Source: Saccharum officinarum (lineage: Eukaryota > Streptophyta > Magnoliopsida > Poales > Poaceae). From it: a stretch of 64,000 nucleotides of DNA. A program made the translations under genes and the position numbers. Numbering within the stretch: position 1 is the stretch's first letter; each line of letters starts with the position of its first letter. The notes under the pieces were generated by a model. It was given only the letters and a program-made list of their open reading frames with translations, was not told the origin of the DNA and searched no databases. Where the stretch lies: assembly GCA_020631735.1 (NCBI GenBank), contig CM036188.1, positions 13,186,214 through 13,250,213 on the forward strand, given 5' to 3'. Shown in pieces: positions 54,015 to 64,000 of this stretch.

Positions 54015-54615
54015 GGAAAAAGTCTACTTAACCCCTGAACTATCAGCTAGTGTCTAACCTACACCCCCAACTATAAAACCGTCTGTTTTACATCCTGAAC
54101 TTTTCAAAACCATTCAAATTACACCCTGGAGCGGTTTTGGACGGCGGTTTTGCTACAGCAACCATGGTTTTCCTACAGTAACGACGGTTTTGACTTTTTC
54201 TTTTTCTATTTATTTCCGCTGAATCTTTGAAAAATCATAATAAATGACAGAAAAATTATAAAATAGAAAATCTAATTTTGTTGGACTCCATATGAGTAGA
54301 TCTACACAATGAATATATAATATAGTATGCTTTAGTACAAATTTTTCGGTAGCTTTAATTAGTTAGAAAATCAAATTTTGTCTGTAATTAATTGGAATAA
54401 TTCATAGCTACAGCTTCTATGGTCCAATTGTAGTGAAATTTTTATGATGGGGTTATTATTGTATGCTTGAACTGTAGTAAAAATTTCATAATGATTGGAT
54501 CATGTATAATTTAGTTATAAATTTATTTATATTTAACAAGCATAAACCTAAACAAATCTGTAGCAAAACCGTCGTCCAAAACCGCTCTAGGGTGTAATTT
54601 GAACGGTTTTGAAAA

Positions 54616-57600
54616 TGTAACACCCCGGTGTTACGCAGACATGTGCATTGCAAATCATACGCATGACACGTCATTGCATTCATGATCACATGTGGATTAG
54701 AGTGCACCTTTAGTTAAAGCAATTTTGTGGAACGATTATTGCATATAGTGTTTATAACTATTTCACCCTAATTATGTTGGTTAGACTAAGAAAACATGTG
54801 TAGCTATAATTTTTAAATCACCTAGAGCTATTTAGTACAATTTTTGGAGCAACTTGATAACCAAAGTTTTGTCAAAAATTTGCTTTTAAAATTATTATTA
54901 GAAAATGGTTAAAAACCCTCTCTATTTAGCTTTTATTCTCTAATTCAAAATCTATGGGGATTTTGGAGTTGGCCCCTTAATAAAAGTTGTAGAGAATTAA
55001 ATTTTAAGCAACTTTCATTTTTGGGTCATTTTCAGAAAAAGTCATCTTCTTGCTCAAAATGGAATTTTAAAACTGTGAATTGAAATTATTTAAAAAATTT
55101 CTGGAAAATAAAAATGGAAAACCATTTTCTTACCTTGATGGGCCGCTGCCTCCTTTTCGGCCCGCTGGCCAAAGCGGCCCATCTTTCTCCCGCCCACGCG
55201 CGCACCCGCGCAAACGCCGCGGCCCGGCCCGCACCGCGCGCTCGTCTCCTCTCCTGCCCGCGCGCGCCGTGCGCTGTCCCGACGGCAGAGCTCGCCTGCC
55301 GCGTGGCGGCAGCATGCCGGCGACGCCGGCCAGGTGGCGCCCCGGTCGCTTCAACCGCGCGCGCACTCGCCCCTTCAAACCGTCCGCAGCGCCTCGCCCT
55401 GTCTCTCCCCCTCCATTTCGCTTCGCTCGCTCCCACGCGCACCGGCCGAAATCCCTCCTCCGCCACCGCGCACGCCATCGCCGGAGCCGGCCGTTCCGTC
55501 TCACCGCGAGCCGCTCCATCTTGCCTCGAGCTTCCCCTCCCTCTGGCGCAGCCCGTGCACACCTCAGCCGTCCGTGGTAAGCTCTCCATCCACGGGAATC
55601 GCTCACTGGAGTTCCGGTCGAGCTCGTCGGAGCTTTCCGCTCCGTGGACCGCACCTCTCCGCTCCACCTCATTCCATTCTAGCGCGCGCATCTTGTTCGC
55701 CCTGGCTCACCGGTGCTCGAGCACCCTTCCTTTGCCCGTTTCGTGGTCGGAGATGGCCGGCCGGCGATCACCCGCGCCACCGTTCCGCCATGGACGGCGG
55801 TGACCGGTCCTCGGAGCTCCATTGGCCACCGCGTGTGTACCATTGGGTTCGCAAGCACGAGGTGGTTCGCGTGGTGCCTTTGGCCTGGTCGGAAACCTCG
55901 CCGCCGGCGAGCTGTGGACGCCGGTGTCTCCCTCCCTCTCCCTGTGTCTGACGCGTGGGGTCACGGGCCCACCTGTCGGTCTCGTGTGTGTTCTCTGTGT
56001 TCAGTTCGTGGGTGTGTGTAGCGCTGAACGGTCGGATTTCAAAAGGATTTAAATAAAATGTTTTCCAGAAAATGATAAAAGAGTTTCTAAAATCCATAAC
56101 TTGCACATTTTAGCTCCAAAGATTATGAAATTAATTTTTATGGACTTCTTAGGACCAGATCTACAATCTAAAAATGTTGCATGTAAAGGTTGCAATACTT
56201 TTCTGTAGGGTTTTTATTTAATCATTGAAATTGCTGTTTTCTTGATAAATATGTAATAAATCATAGAAAACTCAGAAAAATATGGTTTCAATTTTGTTAA
56301 TCTTTTTGTGCAATGTACTTTCTAGGAAAAATATGTACCATGCATGTTCTGTAGAAAAATTCTTATGTGTAGTACAAGTTTTTATTATTGTTAGAAATTG
56401 TTATTTTTGATAGAGAGAAAAATATAAATAAAACATGCATATACTAATTTTTCTATAGGGATTGTTTAGTGTGTAGAATGTAGAAAAATTGCTAAATCTA
56501 TTGTTTGATACTTTTCATAGTATAAAGTATTTTTATGCTCATTTTTAGGCCCTAGATTGTTATTTTTGTGTTGGCAGTTATAGTACTCCAAATGCAATGA
56601 TTTTTTTGTGGCATGCTAAAATAGATGATAGTAATCCACTGTAATTTTATTAGATTTTTCTATGCTATCAAAAGAAGTGTTTCTATTCAAACATAGTGTC
56701 AACTAGGGTTTAAATTAGCATTTTAATGCAAGATTAGTTGATAAATTTTGCTTTGGTGTATCTTTGAAGCATCTTAGGGTGCTGGAGTGACTTTGCATGG
56801 TAGAGAATGTTTGTAGTAGTTTATGAGTACATGTTCTTGGATGATGTAGACTACCTTGTAGAAGAGTTGTATTTCCCACTTGATCCAATTAAGGGAACCT
56901 GTTCATCTACATCTCATTCATCATCATCATCTCATGTCATCTCTGCAATGCACCTAGGCATAAGCACTTATACATTTGCATCATTCAGGATCGCAAGAAG
57001 TAACTCCGGTAGCAGTTCTCGAGGAGCCGGAAGAAGAGCCCGAGGTGCAAGAGCAGGAGGTGCCCGAAGCCGGCGAGGAGGTCGGTGAGGATCTGCCAGA
57101 GTGCCTAGACCACCGTCCGAGCTCTTTCGAAAGAGACAAGCCCTAGAGCATTTCTCTCCCAGTTTGCAAATATTTTATTAATGCTTACTTTAATTGATGC
57201 TTTACGTTTAGGAGTTGTTTGCAACCGTTGCTGCATTATACCTTGTTTACCCTTGCTCTACCATATCCTTGTTACATTGGTATTCGCAGTCAAGAAATGC
57301 TTAGCTTGCTTAGACCGGTAGAAGTCGGGTGATTTCCTATCACCTGCGAGCTATAGGTGGTTACCTGGATCTATTTGGAAAAGTATGTCATATGGAAATA
57401 ACTAAGTGTCAAATTGAAATTGAGACCGGACGGAGACTTGCAGGGTTTCGGACTGTAGTGTTTTTCGTCTGTGTCGATTAAGGACCGACTGTTGTTGGGC
57501 CTCGAGTCATGTTGAACGCATGCCTCACATTTAGTTGGCCGAATAATGTACCTTTCTACCGTGAAGCTAGGAGATTATTCGGGCCGAGTGGATTGCCCGC

Positions 57601-58605
57601 AACGCACTGTACCGGAGCAGGAGTGGCAGGATACTGGGGCGCGATGATAAGGCCAAAGAGCAGTCGGGCGGCCCCCGGGTACATGTGGTTCCTGGCGAAC
57701 TCGCGACTTTACCTGAATAGTTGACTCGGTGACCAATACCTCACTTTAGCGGGTGAGTGAGGTTTGTGTGAGGAATAAATTACTAGCTGGTTAATAATCG
57801 ATTCGAATCGCCATCGTTCACTGGATAGTGAACACTTGACTTGAGTTACTTCATTGTAGTAATATTGATGGAACACTTAGACAATTATATGGAATATGAC
57901 ATGATGAAGGTTGTTAATGGTCATTGGTTATCCTTACCTGCTTAATTACATGTTACTCTAGTACAGATGCAAATGTAGTTGACAGGTTAATAAAGATTTA
58001 ACTTGATGCAAGCTTTTGGAAAAGATTCGTTAATATTAAACATGCCTTTTTGCAAATGAGTCAGCTATCTCACCATAAAGCCTGTCATGATCCTTGGTGT
58101 TATTTTATTTTCGGTTATGTCGGGTAAGTCTAGCTGAGTACCTTCTCGTACTCAGGGCTTTGTTTCCACTTGTTGCAGATGGGCAGATATATTACAGCTA
58201 CTGTATCAACTGCCTTTATCCTGCGATGGGCGAAGCTTAGGACCATGGGCAGTGGTCATTCACTACGTCTCGTCTGATGCTTTTGTTGGAGATGATCATG
58301 AGCTGGCACCTTATTTCGAACTCTGTGTGAGTGTGTGTGGTTTGAACTAAATGCTCCCGCTACTTTTATTTGAACTCGGTTTGTAATAACTATGTTTAAA
58401 CTCCGATGTTTTTGTGACACGAACTTTTATGTAACTTGTGATGGTGACCGCTAAACTTATTACGATCTTGGCTGTTACGGAAGTTGGTTTGAAATCCATC
58501 GTGATTTCACGGACTAACGGGTTATACGGGCTTAAGTTTGCTAAATCGTCTGCTGGATGGATGATTTTCTTACTTAATTTCGTATAATTGGTCGGTTCTG
58601 TTACA
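54616..58605 (+). mobile_element. Long gypsy-type solo LTR, 3990 bp
   Basis: Begins TGTAACACCCCGG, ends GGTTCTGTTACA, flanked by perfect GAAAA (54611-54615, 58606-58610). Removing it rejoins the host element exactly. It has a GC-rich block at 55140-55990 whose long frames on both strands look compositional, AT-rich stretches, and a short acidic frame at 56989-57146. No primer site, internal domain or second LTR, hence solo LTR. A full non-autonomous element without visible LTR pairs is the alternative. Confidence 0.82.
56989..57146 (+). other. Acidic reading frame after a splice-acceptor-like site in an LTR
   Basis: A TTGCATCATTCAG acceptor-like site ends at 56988. The frame that follows reads QEVTPVAVLEEPEEEPEVQE, EVPEAGEEVGEDLPECLD and RPSSFERDKP before TAG at 57144-57146. 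About one third of residues are Glu/Asp. Its position in the LTR is comparable to the acidic frames in the LTRs at 16724 and 58848. Confidence 0.5.
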
Positions 58606-58847
58606 GAAAAGTTCAGGGTGTAAAACAGACGATTTTATAGTTGGGGGTGTAGGTTAGACACTAGCTGATAGTTCAAGGCATCAAGTACTCTTTTTTCCTT
58701 TGAGATTTAGAATAAAGCTAATATAATAAGTAAATAAAAACAGAGGAAGAAGTATTTTATTATACTTTAAAAAGCTAAAACAACCTATAATTTAGAATGG
58801 AAAGAGAATAAAGTATATGGTATTATTTATTTTTATGAAAAAGTATA

Positions 58848-61351
58848 TGTCACACCCAAAATTTCCTATTTTGGGTTGTGCATGAAAAACACTAAATAAA
58901 ATAAATGATTTCAATATTTGAATAAATTTATTAGATAAGTTAAGTTGTTGCTAATTTAAATATAGAAAATTTTGGTTTTAAACTTTTTCATATTAATTTG
59001 ATAATGTGGTGTTTGTGTGATGCTTGTCTTTGGTGTTGGTGAGTGCTATTATTTTCAAAATACCATAGGACGACGTTTACTTCTCATCGGAAATTTTTTT
59101 GGTATTTTCTGGATTTAAAATTTCAATTTTTGTGAGCTTAATCTTTTTCCTTGATCTCTTCATCAATCTTTTCATGAGCCCAAACCTATTTGGTTGAGTT
59201 CCTTATCTTTCCAAGAGTCTCCAGGATTTTTCCCGTGATTTTTCTGAGCTCCGGGCTATTTTTCACGGCTTAAAAGGTAATTTTAGATTTTCTGGAATTA
59301 TTTTATTCGCGGAAGCCCTCGACGCTCTGGTTTCAGAAGTACAACCCTTATCACGAGCCACCGCTCGTAGCTTCCTCCACCCCTCGCCGAAGTTCTGCAT
59401 CTACAGCTTGCGTTCCGGCGAACTCTCCGACGAGCTTTTCTGGCCAAACCGTCGCGTCCCGATGCTAGCCACCACCACCAAGAGGCAGCCCTCGTCGTTC
59501 TCTACACCGTGGTATATCCGTTTGCGTGAATCCATCGCCGTATCATCGAGTTTCCATCTCATCTTGTTTCTCTCCGGCGAGGTTTCACCATGGCTGACCG
59601 GAGCCCCTCCAAGCCCAAGGTAGAAGATGATACTATTTATAGTTTTGCCATTAAACTTGTTTTGAGCATAAAATCTTCGTTTTAACTCCGATTTGACCCG
59701 TTCAAGTTGCGTTAGGTTCGTATTTGCGAGCTCTACATGTTAGTATAGTTGTATAGTAGGTTTGGAAAAATTAATTTTCGAGTTTATATTAAAGTAATTA
59801 TTTATCTATAGGAAATCTTAGAAAATTCATAACTTTCACGTTTTAACTCTGAATTTTGTGATCTTTACGTCTGTGTGATCGTAGGAACGTGTAGAAAAGT
59901 TTTATAAACTTTTATTACTATTTTGTTACTGTTGGTGTACTGTTCTAATTATATCTTTTTGTTTGCTTCGTGTATGTTTACTCGATTGCTTGTATGTTGT
60001 TGATTGGTGATCGAGTTTAGACGGTGAGCAGTTTCTGGACGATCAGGAGTATTACTTTGAGCTAGACCAGTAGTATCATCCAGAAAGCTTTGATCAAGAC
60101 AAGTATAACATGGGATTATCCTTGTTACCTATTCACTATAATCAATATCATATGCATGTGTCTACCTTGACAAGCTTAGAGATTATAACTTAGTGATTGT
60201 TACCTTGATTCCTTGTCAACTTTGGGGTTGCATTTGGGTAGCTATTGCTAGTGCTTAATCATGAACAATGATCTTGTAATTTTGATTAATGGATTAAGCA
60301 ATCAACCTTTAATGATGATTTTATTTGCGGTTGAAAAGGGGGCTAGAGCATGTGGGTTATTTTGATGCTCTGGTTTCTCTCCATAAGGACTTATCTGTAC
60401 GTGATTATCCGGGACATACAGTACAGCTTTGAGGGCTATATGGCTCTGGCTTTAGTTGCTTAAAGGACCTTTTCTAGCTTGTTAGTGGTTACCTTAAATG
60501 GCGTAAGAATGGCTTGCCACGTTGGGTGTAGGACAACCTCTAGTCAATGAGTATAGCCGAGAAGGAAGTGTGCCATTTGAAAAGGGGTTCCTACATCTGC
60601 CTGCCGAGTGAATCTAATGGCCCTAACTTATTAGACGAACATTTAAGTGGCTTTATATAATTTCTGGTGTTTTGGGGAGTCGCGAACCCATGCATTTGGA
60701 AGTTATGACTCACAGTGAAAGTGTACACCTCTGCGCAGAGTTAAAAACTGGTATACTAGCCGTACCCACGGATACGGGCGGCCTTGGAACATTTACAGAT
60801 AAATGATCACCATTGTTATATCATGCTTAATTACTGTTGATTATTATTATGCTCATATTAATGCTATTCATTATCCTTATTACAATTGATCATTGGTTCA
60901 TTAATAGGAATTGGAATACCTTGATGCTACTCAATTGCTAATTATATGATGACTAAAAGCTAAACGCAGTCAAACAGTGTCTAGCCTTTTTGAGCCTCAT
61001 GAACCCTGTGTTATACTTGTTGAGTTCGACATGGACTCACTTTTGCTATTTCTCCAACACTCCAGTGTGTAGTAAGGTGCTACTTAGAAGAAGGATGAAG
61101 GTGTAGCGGAGTTTCCAGGAGACTTTCAGAAGTGTTTGGCATACGGAGCCACCAGTCAGCCGTCCCTGAGGAGAATGGAGCCTGAAGTTTAGTCACCGTT
61201 CCGCGATACTCTGATGTAAGTGTTAATATAGCTATGTATATGTTATATAATAACATTGTTTCTGATACTTTTTCATTCTGACATATGTGTGAACTTTCTG
61301 GGCACATATATGATTAGCCTGGTTTTGTTCTTTAGAAAACCGGGTGTGATA
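58848..61351 (+). mobile_element. Solo LTR related to the 11-19 kb gypsy element, 2504 bp
   Basis: Begins TGTCACACCCAAAA and ends GGGTGTGATA, flanked by perfect GTATA (58843-58847, 61352-61356). The terminal CA has become TA. Shared text with the reverse complement of LTR 16724-19635 includes GAGCTCTACATGTTAGTA, ACTCACAGTGAAAGTGTACA, CTTATTAGACGAAC and AAGGTTACCACTAAC-type words. Orientation is opposite to that element. No internal region. Confidence 0.87.
60023..60114 (+). other. Acidic reading frame in solo LTR
   Basis: A GAGTTTAG acceptor-like site is followed by a frame reading GEQFLDDQEYYFELDQ, a TAG, then FDQDKYNMG. It parallels FGDQEQYFEEPDQ...FDQGKYNMG at 18000-17914. The TAG stands where the other copy has Gln, again a C-to-T type change. 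Confidence 0.5.
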
Positions 61352-61356
61352 GTATA

Positions 61357-62045
61357 GACTTTGAGAATGAAGACAATTAAAAAATAGTGGAAACGAACAG
61401 CTAATGTGCCTAATGAACGTAACATGTAGTGAGAGGCTGCAAGCCACATGTCCTCAAAATGTACAAACCTCACGGTCCACACGCTACTATATCCAAGTGA
61501 GCCGAGCCGAACACATCATTGGTTGCTGCTGCAGTGCTGCCAATCAGGTGTGATGCTGCCGCGGGAAATTTCTTTTTAAATAATATTATTTTAATAAACA
61601 ATAGCAAAACTAAGTGCTGTTATGGAAAAGTTGCGAGTATAGATGTTTTTTGGCTATTGATGAATGGTCCACAGGGAGCTAATCGGCATTGTAATTGCTG
61701 ATGATATTGTTGTAAAACATACTGAGTCTTAGAAGGAAAGGAGGAGGAATCCGGCCAGGATGGAGACTTTGTTAACAACTTCAGTTTATAGGTGGCGCGT
61801 AGTGCTGCAGTAACACAAGCATGCCTCCAGTGTTTTCTCCCATTGTAAATTATTAGTAAGCCAATGCCCACTAGTTTGGTTAAAAACTTAAAAATATACC
61901 TGTGCACTATTTATATGATAACTTATTTTACATGTGTACTGACATAGAAAAATGGTAAATCAGATTACTATTTATCTGGCACAATCTCAAAGTTTTTCAA
62001 AGTTCTGAGTAATTTTATGCTAACGCAAAAGAAGAACCATATCTT
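61357..62045. other. Unassigned DNA with dispersed repeat
   Basis: 61925-62040 (CATGTGTACTGACATAGAAA, TCTCAAAGTTTTTCAAAG, TTTATGCTAACGCAAAAGAA) is related to 46786-46905. No gene is recognised. Confidence 0.45.
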
Positions 62046-62545
62046 CACGTACGTATTGTGGACGGCGAAAAGGTGACCGGGTGGTCGTTCTCCGCTGCCT
62101 ACATCAAGAAAGCCGAGAGAAACCACGTGGAGCAGATCCCGAGCTCTCTCTGGGCTTAAGGGATGAGCGCCGGACCGGATGGTCGTGACCGAGGACGTGC
62201 CAGTCAATTTAATCCTGCAATTGACAAGGAGAGAAAGTTATCAGTAATTTAAGGTGGAACATGCCGGTGTTGGTCCACACAGTTCTAAATATACGGCCAA
62301 GTGGCCAGCAAGATATGGCTATCGACTAGAGAGTCGATATCCAGCATGTTCATAATGTAAACAAAACATGCATATCGACAAATATTATTTACTCAGTTGC
62401 ATGGATCTAGCTTAGCCGATGATCATGAAAACATGTGAAAGATGTAAGGATAGATGTGTAAGCACACAAGTGAGAGACATACTAGCTTTTATCTAAAATA
62501 AAAACAAGTAAAAGCATATAAACAGCCAATACATTTGTAAGATGA
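62046..62545 (-). mobile_element. Gypsy leader/LTR fragment, second copy
   Basis: Aligns with 34215-34705 throughout: GTGGACGGCGAAAAGGTGAC, GAAAGCCGAGAGAAACCACG, GAGCGCCGGACCGGATGGTC, GAGTCGATATCCAGCATGTT, GTGTAAGCACACAAGTGAGA. Homology stops after AACAGCCAATACAT. No neighbouring internal domain. Confidence 0.8.
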
Positions 62546-63300
62546 AATTTTGGCATGTTGTATTATTATATAGCCCATTTAGTACGAGTCAAATGAGGCC
62601 TACAAAATAATTTGACAATGACATAATGCCTACGAAATATGAGCTATATAAATATTTGGGCTCCAATGAGATTATGAGTTGCCTAATGATCAATGAGCAC
62701 AAAGCATGAATGGGCTCAAGTGAGCTCAAGTAGATGACCAATACATGACCCATCCAATGCCTCTCACGCATGTGGCTTGCCTAGACTTCCAAGCCCATGA
62801 CGAACTTTTGAATAAAATAATCAGTGTTGCTAATTAAGCCCATATATATGCAAACTACGTGCACGTTTCATGGCTGACATGAGCAATGCACAAGTTAATT
62901 AATATCTCTAAAGAAGATGCATGCACGCGCATACGTGTGTGTACAAATACAAGATTGTTGCGGCACGTATTTTGACTTACTCAACATGCAGGCGGTAGAG
63001 CTTTTGTGCTTCCAGAAACTTCTCGAGAGCAGTGGTTCAAAATAGGCGGTGCTGATAAATTCAAACAAATACTCTCTCCTGGCTAGCCTCTGTGCACGTA
63101 CGTCATGGTGATCTCCAAGTTGGGCCACCGATCAGTGGCATTGTGCAATCGTTTGAATGATTCAGTACTATGCGATGAGATAAGCTCGCCAAGGAGATAA
63201 CTCCTGTTCAAATTTTGAAACTGAAGTCGCCCGCACGACGCTCCTGCGCAACAGATCGATGGCGGCGCAACCTGGGCACCGCCTCAAGCCTGCGCTACCC
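62546..63300. other. Unassigned intergenic DNA
   Basis: No gene is recognised. Words such as GGGCTCAAGTGAGCTCAAGT (62713) are local repeats only. Confidence 0.45.
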
Positions 63301-63310
63301 TAGCTCTGGC

Positions 63311-63320
63311 CTATAAAAAG
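63311..63320 (+). promoter_or_regulatory. TATA box of a possible Pol II promoter
   Basis: CTATAAAAAG followed 20-30 bp later by pyrimidine-rich TTCCTCCCTCTCAACAGACA, a typical plant start-site context, then a GC-rich leader. AT-rich DNA lies upstream, a sharp composition change. Confidence 0.5.
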
Positions 63321-63337
63321 AAAGAACTTCCTCCCTC

Positions 63338-64000
63338 TCAACAGACACAATCTCCATCGCAGCACGCCGCCGCACTGCATCGCAACACACCGCCGCCCTG
63401 CTGCACACGCACGCCACCTCCATCCATCGCTGCCAGGCTGCACGCACGCCGCTGCCTAGCACACACACACGTTACTCCGGTGAGTTCGTCGACTTCGTTT
63501 CCGGCAAGCCGAACATCTATAGCATCGTCTCCGGCGAGCCTAACGTCTACAACAACCCCCGCACCGTCGGCGTCCGTCATGGCCGCTCACTTCGAAGGTG
63601 AAATTCTTTATGTATTTTGATTATTTTCCCTCATCTGTGCATGGCTGTGGCGTAGATATATATGTGGAGATCCTGTACATGAATCCACGGCCAGCCAGTG
63701 AGCCCGACGACGCCGGAATGACGACGGCACCGGCAACCATCTCGGCAACGGCGGTGAAAGATGGACGCCGGCGGTCTTGTGGTGCTGCCCTCATCTCAAC
63801 AGCCGGATGGTGGCCATGCAGCGGATCGGCGGCATGGTAGATCAACGACGGCAGCCCAGCCAACGGTGACCGTGGTGACCCGATGGTGGCGGTAGCCCAA
63901 CGAACATCTGCATCTACACGGGCGGTATTCACGACGACCACAGCAGTCTAGCAGAAACGGCAGCCCGGCGAACATGCAATTTCTGGCGTACACGCGAATC
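63338..64000 (+). other. Possible 5' leader and first exon(s) of an unknown gene, cut by window end
   Basis: A GC-rich, Cys/Thr/Ala-coding stretch rich in CCGCCG and CACGCACGCC. The best start context is GTCATGGCC at 63579 (M-A-A-H-F-E), followed after 19 nt by a GTGAAA donor-like site. Further GC-rich frames from 63660 continue past the window edge. No domain recognised. It may equally be a TIR element interior. Confidence 0.3.

Larger units (their letters stand above)
54015..58698. mobile_element. Long-TIR element split by a solo LTR
   Basis: The left arm (TGAACTATCAGCTAGTGTCT, ACACCCCCAACTATAAAACC, CTGTTTTACATCCTGAACTT) is repeated inverted at 58612-58680, and the intervening part inverted at 54555-54615. 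Removing 54616-58605 plus one GAAAA restores one continuous element of about 690 bp with terminal repeats over 150 bp. Long repeats suggest Mutator-like, but the 9-bp duplication is not clear. Confidence 0.75.

Noticed and set aside
55080..55951. Long overlapping open frames on both strands (up to about 230 codons)
   Set aside because: They lie in the GC-rich block of a solo LTR with precise GAAAA duplications. Openness on all frames reflects low stop-codon density, and no domain is seen.

Overview
The window is repeat-dense intergenic DNA from a grass nuclear genome. The evidence is Tourist- and Stowaway-type miniature elements, long-LTR Ty3/gypsy elements with TGTCACACCC/TGTAACACCC ends, CACTA and hAT elements, intron-bearing plant gene relics and a plant tRNA-Pro gene. 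The element families fit Andropogoneae (sorghum, sugarcane or Miscanthus type), but that placement is inference. Two runs of exactly 100 N (30044-30143 and 42274-42373) are assembly gaps of unstated size.

Layout. 1-3.1 kb: small MITEs. 3.1-7.7 kb: a three-level nest, in which a solo LTR (target duplication GCGGT) sits in a CACTA element, which sits in an older repeat. 7.7-11 kb: Stowaway and Tourist MITEs. 11.2-19.6 kb: one minus-strand Ty3/gypsy element with duplication CACAG; its gag-pol frame has no frameshift but carries seven stops, and its 3' end was lost by recombination into the LTR. 19.6-24.9 kb: Stowaway MITEs, a GC-rich segment and three hAT-type elements with 8-bp duplications. 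24.9-26.5 kb: a decayed digalactosyldiacylglycerol synthase gene on the minus strand, cut by a copia element (26.5-30.0 kb) that runs into the first gap. 30.1-36.4 kb: a degraded minus-strand gypsy element carrying a second TGAAAG-type solo LTR and an hAT MITE. 36.7-48.2 kb: three relics of wall-associated receptor kinases, a tRNA-Pro(AGG) gene, a broken DUF241-family gene, an unknown candidate gene and an hAT transposase relic. 48-53.7 kb: further MITEs and GC-rich segments. 53.7-61.4 kb: two long gypsy solo LTRs with perfect 5-bp duplications, the first nested in a long-TIR element. 61.4-64 kb: gypsy leader/LTR debris and a TATA-led, GC-rich possible gene start at the right edge.

No protein-coding gene here is demonstrably intact. 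The tRNA-Pro gene is the one feature that looks fully functional. Host-gene relics decay mainly by short indels, whereas the 8.5-kb gypsy element decays by C-to-T type substitutions. The observations I consider most worth following are a short acidic reading frame behind a splice-acceptor-like site in three long gypsy LTRs, and two related solo LTRs that share a promoter chassis but carry different short-word arrays.
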